64,000 nucleotides of DNA from Bactericera cockerelli (lineage: Eukaryota; Arthropoda; Insecta; Hemiptera; Triozidae). The notes beneath the pieces are model-generated. The model searched no databases. It was given only the letters and a program-made list of their open reading frames with translations, and was not told where the DNA came from. Shown piece after piece: positions 46,601 to 55,900 of the stretch; the first letter of the stretch is position 1; every line of letters begins with the position of its first letter. A program made the translations under genes and the position numbers. The stretch is taken from the NCBI GenBank assembly GCA_024516035.1, contig CM044960.1, positions 16,339,880 to 16,403,879 on the forward strand, written 5' to 3'.

Positions 46601-47774
46601 CACTGCCACCAGTGTTGCCGCCGCCCTTTCCTGACTGACAGACACGCGCTATGTGTCCCAGTTTATCACATCTCCGGCAGAACTCAGACCGGAACTTGCA
46701 GACGTTGGCCCTGTGGTTCTCTTGCCCACAGCGATAGCACTTTCCTGCTAATTTAGAGAAATACCCATTGTTAAATTTTTTATTATTCAACTTAGGTGTT
46801 TGAGAATATTGCACGCGATTAGAAAACATATTTTGCTTCACCTGATGTAATTTTGTGTACTGTCCATTGTACTCAGTAGAATTAGATACTGTATTACTCA
46901 TGAATTGATTTTCTGATTTCGAGAATTCTATTGTAATTGCTCTATGAATTAAATCTTGAAAAGTAGCAGTGTTTTTCTCTTGTAGTAATTGTACCCGAAT
47001 ATCAGAATCACGTAGACCACGGATAAATTGTAAAGCTAGAAATGCATTAGCTGTACAATTGTTACACTTCTCACAATTAAACTTACAATGTTTTGCTAAC
47101 TTTTTCAATTCAGTAGAATATTCATTTACCGATTCATTTGGCTCTTGTGTACGACAGATAAATTTATTCTGCAGTGCCCATAAGCTAGGACTAGGCTCAA
47201 TATATTCCTTCATCATAGTAACCAGTACATCATATTCCTTTGTAATAGGATCCTCGGGTGCACACATATTGTACAAATTTTCATGCATACGTGGCGTCAG
47301 TGCATGTAACAGTGTATACACTTTGAGCCTACTGTCTGTGTGTCCCTTCAATACCATGAAAGTTTCCAACCGCTTTATGAAATTACTAAAAGTTTCATCC
47401 TCTTGATAGGGCACAAAAGTCAAGTTTGATGTCGTACACATCTCAGTTGCACTTTTACTGGCAGAGCTAGCGCTACTCAGATTAGTAGCATGAGTACCAA
47501 TAATCATATTTCTGAATTGTAAAATAAGAACTTTAATACCTGTAATAGTCTCCTGTATGTCGAATCGGTAGTCATCCTGAGACTCTGTGTCTTCACCTGT
47601 GACTAACAAATCCAACCCATCCTGTATCCGTTCGTATCTCATTCTGTAGTCCTCAACATTGTCTTCGTAAACTTTCAGCTCTTCCATTGTGCAATTTTCC
47701 GTAATTTTCTGCTTGGTTTTCGTCAGTAAAGCCTTCACAGTACCTCGTTTGACTTTCAACTCTGCAATGCTCAT
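43626..47774 (-). CDS. LTR retrotransposon Gag-Pol polyprotein
   Basis: One frame of about 1382 residues, taking the ATG at 47774 as start; the frame is open a little further upstream but without ATG. Order of domains: Gag capsid region; two CCHC zinc knuckles (CYRCGQENHRANVC and CRRCDKLGHIARVC, about residues 345-385); aspartic protease DTGAALSS (about 448); reverse transcriptase with CADYKVTLNK and catalytic FFDDI (about 730); RNase H with ATDASPVGLGA (about 880); integrase with an H-H-C-C-type zinc region (HTGHLGM through CKHCC), DFAGP, DNGPQF and NGQAE. The order RT, RNase H, integrase defines Ty3/gypsy rather than Copia. Gag and Pol are fused without a frameshift. The stop codon TGA is made by the first bases of the 3' LTR, and the last codons overlap the polypurine tract. 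Confidence 0.95.
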   Translation of the reverse strand: MSIAELKVKRGTVKALLTKTKQKITENCTMEELKVYEDNVEDYRMRYERIQDGLDLLVTGEDTESQDDYRFDIQETITGIKVLILQFRNMIIGTHATNLSSASSASKSATEMCTTSNLTFVPYQEDETFSNFIKRLETFMVLKGHTDSRLKVYTLLHALTPRMHENLYNMCAPEDPITKEYDVLVTMMKEYIEPSPSLWALQNKFICRTQEPNESVNEYSTELKKLAKHCKFNCEKCNNCTANAFLALQFIRGLRDSDIRVQLLQEKNTATFQDLIHRAITIEFSKSENQFMSNTVSNSTEYNGQYTKLHQVKQNMFSNRVQYSQTPKLNNKKFNNGYFSKLAGKCYRCGQENHRANVCKFRSEFCRRCDKLGHIARVCQSGKGGGNTGGSDSGRSQGSRSGSRKAHQVDEENSTASEDYEVNVLRTVKTDKFMVNIDIENRHFSMEVDTGAALSSISYSDFKALNINKKIFKTNVQMKTYTGETILPKGVSFVTCRYKTQTFVGKIFIISQDVDPIFGRDWIREVNLDWAEIKLLKAEENLQLEEILKKYEKVFTDKIGAIPNEKGVLKLKPEATPIFFKPRPIPYSRREKIEKELDRLERDGILTKIEHSEWGTPIVPIDKPNGDIRICADYKVTLNKCIQDVNYPIPRIDDIFSQMNGGKFFCTLDLSKAYLHYQMNEESAILQSLSTHKGVYRVNRLMFGVKVAPGLWQQYMDKLLQGLSGVQCFFDDIIIQGASYNELLSRLNTVLDLIQSQNLTLNRDKCKFFQKSIHYLGHKIDEHGLHKMEDKVLAIKNAKRPENVSELRTFLGMANYYNKFISNLATILNPLNQLLRKGRKFTWTTGCQKSFEMVKEEICNENVLVHYNPDLTITLATDASPVGLGACLSHRYPDGSERPIAFASRSLTACERNYSQIDREATAIYWGIKRFFQYVYGRKFILITDNKPLTTIFNPLKTLPALSATRMLHYALFLSGFDYTIEYKRTSEHCNADFLSRFPTENTDPNITDQTYKFQANQIKTLNSISYQTIQQETQLDPDLKMILDALEVETGKCLKSLGYENTEITLQDGCLLKGTRVMIPAPLRTSVLQELHTGHLGMVRMKALARCYCYWKNIDRDIEESVRKCKHCCEKLNNPPKVQCHPWEPAKEPWQRVHIDFAGPVNGLFYFIVVDSFTKWVEVIPTKSTTTDFCIRELRRLFTNFGICPVLVSDNGPQFTSYLFKNFLESNGVVHKFSAVFHPSSNGQAERSVQTVKNYLHCMSDEPGDVHLKLARLLMQLRKIPNAEGMSPYVLMLGRDVRTRLDVIMKPRVSLVPESRTYTVSRSFQVNDRVQVRNYTRDSKWKFGSVQRKEGSVHYWVLLDDGRVWRRHVDQMRSTHYRGED

Positions 47775-47809
47775 TGTAGTGCTTTCTTCTTTTCTCCTCG
47801 TCGCCAATT

Positions 47810-47978
47810 TGATATGTTTGTTATTTTACTCTAATACAACTTAATAGGTATAGAAATGACCATTTTATTTACAAGAACAGTAATAGGAAAAACGTTTATT
47901 TCGGAAGTCAAATCTAGAATGACAGGACTTGGGGAAAAGTTCCCAGCAGATCAAATATTGTTCAGCCAGTATACATCA
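47810..47978 (-). repeat. 5' LTR of the Ty3/gypsy element
   Basis: 169 bases, matching the 3' LTR throughout apart from the 13-base indel. It is followed on the minus strand by AATTGGCGACGAGG, the probable tRNA primer-binding site, and then the gag-pol frame. Confidence 0.93.
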
Positions 47979-48487
47979 TGTATTTTTCTCACTCTATGAT
48001 AAAGACTGAGTAAAAATAGGAACGCTAAGTGCTTTTTGAAAAATGCCAACTGCTCCACAATGCTTAGTGTACAAATAAATAATTTATTTTTACACTCGTC
48101 AGTAACAGAATCAAAACTCCGTGAAAACTAAATTACGATGTAATAATTATAATACAACTGTATAATAAATATAATATTACAACAAACCACGATATAAATT
48201 TTCTAGATCTTAATAATTCTCAATTCAAAGAAAAATATTATTAAGAATGTGTACTTAATAGAATTTTCCGAGTATTGTAATAACATAAGAGGTTCCAGTA
48301 TAAAATTTCCTCGCCCGAAATAGAAGAAGAAATAAAAATGACTAGAGTAGTTACTTTGAGCATGGCAATATCAAATGAGAATATGTAGCTGAAAATCCAG
48401 CGTACTTTTCCTAGTTTATGTGAGACTTTGACCACATACCTAGAGACTTTGACCACATAACACCTAATTGCTGGAATAATATGACTC

Positions 48488-48493
48488 TTTATT
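48488..48493 (-). terminator. candidate Ir8a polyadenylation signal
   Basis: AATAAA on the minus strand, about 250 bases after the Ir8a stop codon. It lies inside a SINE-like tail, so it may be supplied by the repeat or may be coincidental. Confidence 0.3.
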
Positions 48494-48550
48494 CTAAATT
48501 GGACAGTATTATCAAAGTGTCTATTATTATTATTCCTACTGAACAGAATT

Positions 48551-48690
48551 CAATAGCTTGATCGATAAGGCGGCGGACTTGTAAGTAATCTGGAAGTCGG
48601 TGTTTTAAGTCCCAAGTTAAGACAATTTTTGTAAAATCTGGTTTGAGTAGTTGTGATATCACGATCGTGACTAACACAAATATGATAACT
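48551..48690 (+). repeat. tRNA-derived SINE (ACCGACCTCAGTAGC family), 5'-truncated
   Basis: CAATAGCTTGATCGATAAGG, then GCGGCGGACTTG, and the tail GTTGTGATATCACGATCGTG. Located just downstream of the Ir8a stop codon. Confidence 0.8.
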
Positions 48691-48738
48691 TTAGTTCCAC
48701 CCTGCTCGTAATAAGCAGGTCATTCATAATTTTCTTCC

Positions 48739-49169
48739 TCAATACCAGCCGTCGGACGGTAGCACAGAAATCATCCTTGGCTTTTTCTTCATATCCGGCT
48801 TACGATGAGCGACTCCAAAGTCTCCAGCATAGAAGAAAGCGTCCGGGAAGCTGGCAGGCTCCTTCTCCTGAATCACGGGCAGCTTGGAGCGAGCCTCTGG
48901 GGCATTCGTTTTGTCAATCTTTTCTCGCACATTTGTTATTTTTGCCATGGTTTGAGTATGTCTTTTACGTCTCAGAGTGTTGAATATCTGATGAGAAGGA
49001 CGGAAAAACGATTTCTGAGGTCCGAAAGAACGACGCGGCGGCATTGGGGTGGTTGTTTGGTTGAAATGGCGCTTGTTCCGGGCCCTGTGCTTCTGGTGGT
49101 AGAAGACCTCCAGCACCAGCGTCACCATGGCGAGTGCTAGCCCGCACAAGGTGGCTATGAATACGCCAC
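48739..49169 (-). CDS. Ir8a: Ir8a terminal exon: last membrane helix and cytoplasmic tail
   Basis: The acceptor GTTCTCCTCCATAG precedes GTGGCG. It encodes GGVFIATLCGLALAMVTLVL and the rest of the third membrane helix, then a basic tail of about 110 residues rich in R, K and P ending LPSDGWY and TGA. The tail contains repeated basic clusters and aromatic residues. I do not recognise a known sorting motif in it. Confidence 0.88.
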
Positions 49170-49945
49170 CTATGGAGGAGAACAGTAAATTTGATCCTGA
49201 TATCAGAAAACCACGTGAACCTAAGATCCTATTTACAGAAAATTTACCATGTTCCATTTCATTCTAATACTACTTCGTTGTAAAACGTGAAACAATACTC
49301 CGGAAGTGGTGTATAAGTATTTTCTTAAGCAAAATTCCCTTAGGTATCAGTCTGAATCCTAAACATGATATTACTGTTCAACGATAGCTGCATTGTTCAA
49401 TGTTTATACAAGTACAACAACACAGAGCAATTTTCCAAACCCTAAAGATACAAGTCCATTCCTCTGCAATATTGTTGGTTCTCACCCAGACTCTCCAGCG
49501 TGATGCCCTCAGACTCGTCCTCGTTGCATTGCTCGTTCTTCATGGTGGAGTTCCAGTACTTGTAGTCGAGGAACTCGAAATATCTGTCTGATTGTAAATC
49601 TAAAATACTGGAAGGCAGAAGATGAATGCGTAAAGAAAGCTATTTTAATTATTTAGAATAGAATAGAATAAAATATACTCTAATAAACAAATAGAGCAGC
49701 CAGCGTCGATGGCATGTTGAATACACCGGTTCCCTTCAGAACACCGAAGTTAAGCGACATCCAGCGAGGTTAAGACTTGGATGGGTGACCATTCAAATTC
49801 TAATTCTCGTGACGCTGGCTTTTCCCGGCCCCACTCAGGCTGGGTGAGGTCAATGTGAGTAGCAGGTTTGTGAGTTTCCTGCGAATGGAGGGTAAAACCC
49901 CCGTCGTGATATGACCATGGCAGTTGAAAGCGACGTTAAACCCCA

Positions 49946-49977
<32 letters not shown>

Positions 49978-52900
49978 CAAAACAAATAGAGCAGCCTCCG
50001 TGGCGTAATGGTTGTGACTACTGCCCGTAGTCCAGAGTTCCCGAGTTCAACTCCCGGCTGGGGCAGACTTTTCGAAGAAAATTCTGTTCCATCCAAACAC
50101 GTGAGGCTGGCATTTCCGGCCCTACCCAGGCTGGGTGAGGTTAATGTGGGTAGCTGGTACGATTCCCAGCGAATGGAGGGTAAAACCCCCGTCCTAATCC
50201 AGGACGTTAAATCAAATAGAATCGTTGGTGTTAGGAAGGGCATCCAGCCGTAAAAAATGTGCCAAAACCAATCAACCTCAACCATGAGGTTGAACAACGT
50301 CGACCCTGCATGAGCGGGATAAGACAGAGTAAAAGAAGAAGAAGAAGAAGAGAATATACCTTGTTTATACTGCCGAGGTAAGACTGAAAGGTCCCTTTAC
50401 TCCAGCAGTCAAACAGGTCTTATATATTTTATGGGATAAAGGTTATTTAGGTTAAGTTTATTTGGGTTTCACATCGCTTTCAACTCGTACATGGTCAATT
50501 ATCATATCACGACGGATGGTTTCACCCACAATTCGCTGGGCAAACAATCCAGCTATACCTCATTAAACTGACGCAGCCAGAGTGAAGCTGGGAATAGGAT
50601 TGCCATGGTGAATGGTTTAGAGAGCCATAGAAAAATGAAACATAGATTGCTTTCGTTGTTTGGTTAAGATAAACAAACGATGTTCTTCTTTTTTTTTACC
50701 TAGTATACCGACGCTATACCTAGTTGTTCAACATCACAGAATAGCTTCTGACTTTATACTGAATAATTCCTATCAATGAATCTTATGTACCTACAATTTT
50801 ACATACATAACTACATAGTGTACAATGTCTTCATAGAGTTGTATAAGTACACTATTTGTACACGTGCACACGTATTTATAGAGTTGACTAGCTCTTGTAC
50901 CTACATTAATTAATGAAATCCAGTACATTAAATTAATTGTACAATAAGACCATTGTGGTTCTGTGAACTGAGGACCTCATTCACGATCTCACTGGAATAC
51001 TATAATAAGAAAAAATTAACTGTTTATTTAGATAGGGAACTATAAGGGTTGGGTGGAAGAGATTGCCAAAAGCAATAACCCCGCCCTTTAGTTAGGACAT
51101 AATTATATTATGTATATATATATATATTTTTTTAAATGATATTTATTTACAGAGGAGGTTTAACAATCAGAGTCCTTGCTCCTGGGTTTTTTTTATTTTT
51201 TTTTTTCTTCTATTATATTGTATTTTAATTAGTAATTATTTGTGTTGTATATATGATATGTCCTATTAATAAAGGGTAAATAAATAAATAAATAGTCGAC
51301 CACTTACACGGAGCTTATCTCGATAACAAGCTCGCTGCCCTGCTGGACGGCTATGGAGTAGGGCTGCTCTGCGAACAACTCACCCACCTCCGTGAGGTTG
51401 CAGTTGTGCGAGACTTCATACTTGATCTCGGCGGAGTCGTGGATCAGAGCAAACTCCCCTAGCTCGCTCTCCATAACCTGACAAAGGTTTAGGATGATTG
51501 TTTCATAGCTTTTACTTCCGATAAATTTCTAATATTAGAAATCGGAAGTATTTTTTGTATTTCGTAGCTATGCAGCTACTTCATTTATACCCTTATTATT
51601 ATTATACAACGCTTTATTAGGTATAAATGGACATTATGTACATATAAATAATTATTTTAACAATGAAAAAAATGGAAACAATTTATAAAATAAAAATGCA
51701 AAAGAATAGAAAATATAAAAAACATAAGTCGTAACTAAAAACTAAGGGCGGAATTAACAGACAACATCTATAACTTAAGTCGTTGGTAAGTGTCGATTTT
51801 CCCTATCTTACACAGTACGCAATCCGTGACTTAGCGCCACAGAGGTATTACAAAAACGTCTATTAATTCCGCCCTTAAGATGATTGTTTCACAGCTTTTT
51901 CTTCCGATAAATTTCTAATATTAGAAATCGGAAGTATTTTTTTTTATTTCGTAGCTATATGAAACAGCAGCAACTTAATTAGACGCTTGTGGTCTGTGTT
52001 GTACCGAAAATGTTTTGTGACGTCTATAAAAATCATGAACCACTAATAGTATCCACAGAGATACACTGTATACAAAAGAAGAAGACAAAGAACATTAATT
52101 TTAGGTGAAAATTAAAAACATACGAAAGAAAAAGAGAAGAAAACGTAAATCAAAGCCAAGACGGAAAGTTGAAGTTTGAACGGAACCCGACGTATAAGAT
52201 GATGGATGGGAGAGGAAGCGCTGGAAAATAGACGTGGGAAGAAAACTATGCCCAGAGCTACGAAGATGATTTCTTGAAATATCCGTAAACTTTTTTTACA
52301 CGCCTCTTGAACATCTTAGTTAGGGGGGATTTTTCAATGGAATCTCACAGATTCCCTGAAAAAACTTTAACTAACGAGCTAGTTTGAATATTTATTAAAC
52401 ATGTTGATCAAGTTTTTATATACTAAATATTTAAAAAAAAAAAAAATATTTTATTATTTAACAGTAAATTACAACACAGACCACAATCGTCTATAGTAGC
52501 TCCTGTTTAATGACTACGAAATAAAAAAGGCTGTGAAACACTCATCTTTTTCTTAATCGATACGATGATTTGTACCTATCAGCACCTCTCAGTAGCTTGA
52601 TCGATAAGGCGGTGGACTTGAACCTGGAGGTCGCTGGTTCAAGTCCCGCTTACAGAAATCAATCAACTTGAAAGAATCATTAAACTAAAAAAATGGACAG
52701 GAAGCAGTGTTTCGTCAATATTTTGCTTGCATCTTACCTTGTCAAAACCAGCCTTGGCATCTTGTACGGGTCCTGTCTTCTCAATAGCTTCCAGGATGCG
52801 GCCGTACTGCTCCTTGACTGGATAGTCCCACACGCGGTACTGCTTCTGATCCAGTGAGGCGTTCAGTGTGATTTCCTTCCAAACTCTAGAGGGAAACAGG

Positions 52901-55900
52901 CATTCAAAACATTTCCTGTTCAAAATTCGACACAAAATGTTTCGCAGCGGTTGCGATTCAAAATTGTGCACTCAGTGGAACTACATACTAGAATGCTTTT
53001 ATACAGGTTTAACTAGCAATTTTTAGGGCCTTTCACCAAAACTGGGTCTGAAGATGCATAAGAGTGTAGCTCATCCTGTTTTTTTTTTTTTTTTTTTTTT
53101 CAAAATTTCATAACATTATTATCAATTTTCCCTTTTAATTTTTGTAATTTTCTATACCTACCTAAAAGTGAGACCTATAAAGTCAGCTTTTCGCTTTTAA
53201 GGTAGATACTCAGCAAGCATTTTTTTTCATCAGACACTCTGTTTATTGTAGCTTTTCTATTATTTTCCAATTTCTTCTAGCTATTTGATTTTTTTGTTGA
53301 AGCTCCAAGAGTTCTTACAGAAGAATAGAATGGTGTTTCTTATATTGCTTGATGACAAGTAATACAACATACCCTCCTTACATGCATCCATTCAACTTCT
53401 CAGATGCATTTCAGAAACAGAAGTTTTCTGCAGAGGAAACCTACATGTAGGTATTGTAGGTGTTCTCTACTCTACACTATTGACCCTCTTCTCAGAGTTG
53501 CGTTGGAGTGAATATAAACTAATCACACCAGTACTTATCGTGATTGCTCGCCTCATTGTTGACATGTTCAAGTAACCTGACCTGTTTTCTATTTTTGTGG
53601 ACTGGACGTGATTTTGACTTTCCCTGCCCAATGTGAAGGAATGATAGATGGAGGTATGAGACCCTTCGGATCCTCAGAGGATGTGATTGTGATTGTATTA
53701 TTTCTGTGGGTCTTTTCTTAAAAAAATCTGAAAGGTCTAAGTTTAGCCATCCTTTATTTTAGATACGTTAGTTTGTAATGTGATGCTTTTGTGTAGCTTT
53801 TTGTGCTATTTTAATATAAATCTTGACAGAAGCCATATATTATATTAATTTTAAGTAGGTACCTATCCTATAGAATTTTTTTGACTTAAATTAATTAAAC
53901 CTAGTGATATAAAAAGGTACTGAAAGAAAAAAAGCGGATAGGTCTAAAAACAGGTGCCTCTCCCCGAAATCAAGATACAAATCTAGCTACATTAAATCGC
54001 AATTAATTTCTACAGAGAGGTACTGAATAATAAAACCGTAGACTCGTTATTTTCAGTTCTTTTATCATTACTTTTCATAAGAAATGATGAGAAACCGACC
54101 AGGTAGCTCCATCAGGACGCTGACTTGTAATCTGGAGGTCACTGGTTCGTGTCAAAAGTTTTTGTCAGTTTGGTTTTGACAGGAGATATAAGAGCGGGTA
54201 TTTTCTCACGTAAAGATTGTCTCTTGCCATCCAGAGAGGTAATGCTGCAACTGTTCTCTCTGGATTACCTAAGGGAAAACTTTTTGTGGCATGACGTGAA
54301 TAGATTGTGTATGGAATAAAATATATTTTTTTTTTTGACTATAAACAGGGAGTAGACCAGCAGTCTGGTTGGAGGACTATAAACAGGGAGTAGACCAGCA
54401 GTCTGGCTAGTGGACTATAAACAGCGATTAGACCAGCATTGGCTTGGTTCTGGGGGCCCGTTGTATATCATTAGCCTCCTTTTAAAGACAGTGGTGGAAG
54501 TGCTGAGTCATTCCTCCACTGTCTGGCTACCATTGTACACGATGACGCCACTCTATGATGATGAAATAATTGAAATACATAATACCAAAAAGTAAATACA
54601 GTTCCATTGTGACATCACTCTTGTGTTTAACAATAATATAATTCTAGTTACTTTGCTCTCAAAACCAGGTATCATCAATCAATATTCTGTAATGATAAAA
54701 TGTTGAGGAGATAACTCTGATATTAATTCCCAGAAATTTCTAATATTAGAATTTGGAAATATTGTGTTCGTTTTTGAAAAAAAAAAATATTTTTTTGCTC
54801 CGATTTCAATTTTTTTCATAACCTCCTGAGCAAATTTGGTTTTGTGTCCGTCTGTCGGTCTATCGGTCCGTCGCGCGTCGGTCTGTTAAAAGTATTCCTT
54901 GTAACGCGCAAATCTCGGAAACTGCTCAACGCATTTCTCATGAAATTTTGCACACATATAGGAGACATTCTGTAGATGGTCCCATTTTAAATTCATCAAA
55001 TTCGTACAAGCGGTTCTGGGTGAAAGAGACCATGCGTCTGACCACTAACTTTTTACTTACACGCTTATATCTCGTGAACGGTACACCCGATTTTGATGAA
55101 ATTTTGTATGTATATGCATATTATTTTTTTACATAGGCTATTTATATTTATTTTTTAATTAATTATAATTTAACTCTGATATATAAAAAAATCCGAAATT
55201 TTGAACAAAAAAGTCAAAAAATAAGGACCACAACTTGCCGATACAAAATTTTTTGTGGAATCTAGAATGTATAACGGTATTTAACCAAATAAAATAAATT
55301 TGAAGAAAATCGGTTCAGCTGTTTTGGAGATACAAGTAATTTAGTATAAAATCTCAAAATTGGAACGTGTTTACAATTTGAAACAATCACGAGGAAGTAT
55401 TGTGTCCATAATTGGCAGTGTTTTTTTTTCCTCACTCGTGAAATATCTTTTCTTATTTTCACCTATACAGCTCTTTCGGTGAGACTTTAGAGGGAGTAGA
55501 CGATACCTAGATTTAGTTTCACACTTCTTTGTGTTGAATTAAATTTTTGTTCAACAATAAAACACTCTTAGCTATACAACATTGTTAGCGACATGAAGGA
55601 CATAATAGGTAATAGGAGACCAGACGCTTGCCCTGAAAGCAGTCTAACTCTCATTATTCCAAATCTCCTTTTCAACCGTCGGAAAGCTCTAATTGGAAAA
55701 TTTGAACAAAATAAACAATCTAAGAGCGTTTTGTGATGGTTGAAAGGGAGATTTGGGGATTATGAGAGTGAGACTGCTTTCTAGAATGAGGGCCAGGGCA
55801 TTCCTTTGTTTCTGGACTTAGTGCGCGAACACAACGGAGGACTATACTCTAGACCCTGGTACCACGTAAAATAATCTAACCATGTTATTAAAAGTAAGCG

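Larger units (their letters stand above)
43447..47978 (-). mobile_element. intact Ty3/gypsy-type LTR retrotransposon with 5-bp target-site duplication
   Basis: A complete element of about 4.5 kb on the minus strand. Short LTRs (43447-43628 and 47810-47978) start TGATATG and end ATACATCA as read on the plus strand. They read as identical except for a 13-base insertion in the left copy. The 5-base duplication TGTAT flanks both ends (43442-43446 and 47979-47983). A primer-binding-like TTGGCGACGAGG follows the 5' LTR, and a G-rich polypurine tract (AGGGGGGAAGAC) precedes the 3' LTR. One uninterrupted gag-pol frame fills the interior. Intact coding and near-identical LTRs indicate a recent insertion, and it sits between the convergent tsl and Ir8a genes. 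There is no envelope frame. Confidence 0.95.
51493..51962. repeat. ~82-bp direct repeats flanking a LINE fragment and MITE, Ir8a intron
   Basis: 51493-51574 and 51881-51962 both read GATGATTGTTTCA, then AGCTTTT and the palindromic TTCTAATATTAGAAATCGGA, then ATTTCGTAGCTAT. Between them lie 51593-51742 and the MITE 51743-51877. Confidence 0.75.

Noticed and set aside
43447..47978. Endogenous retrovirus with envelope
   Set aside because: Only gag-pol is present between the LTRs; the 3' LTR begins at the pol stop codon, leaving no room for env.
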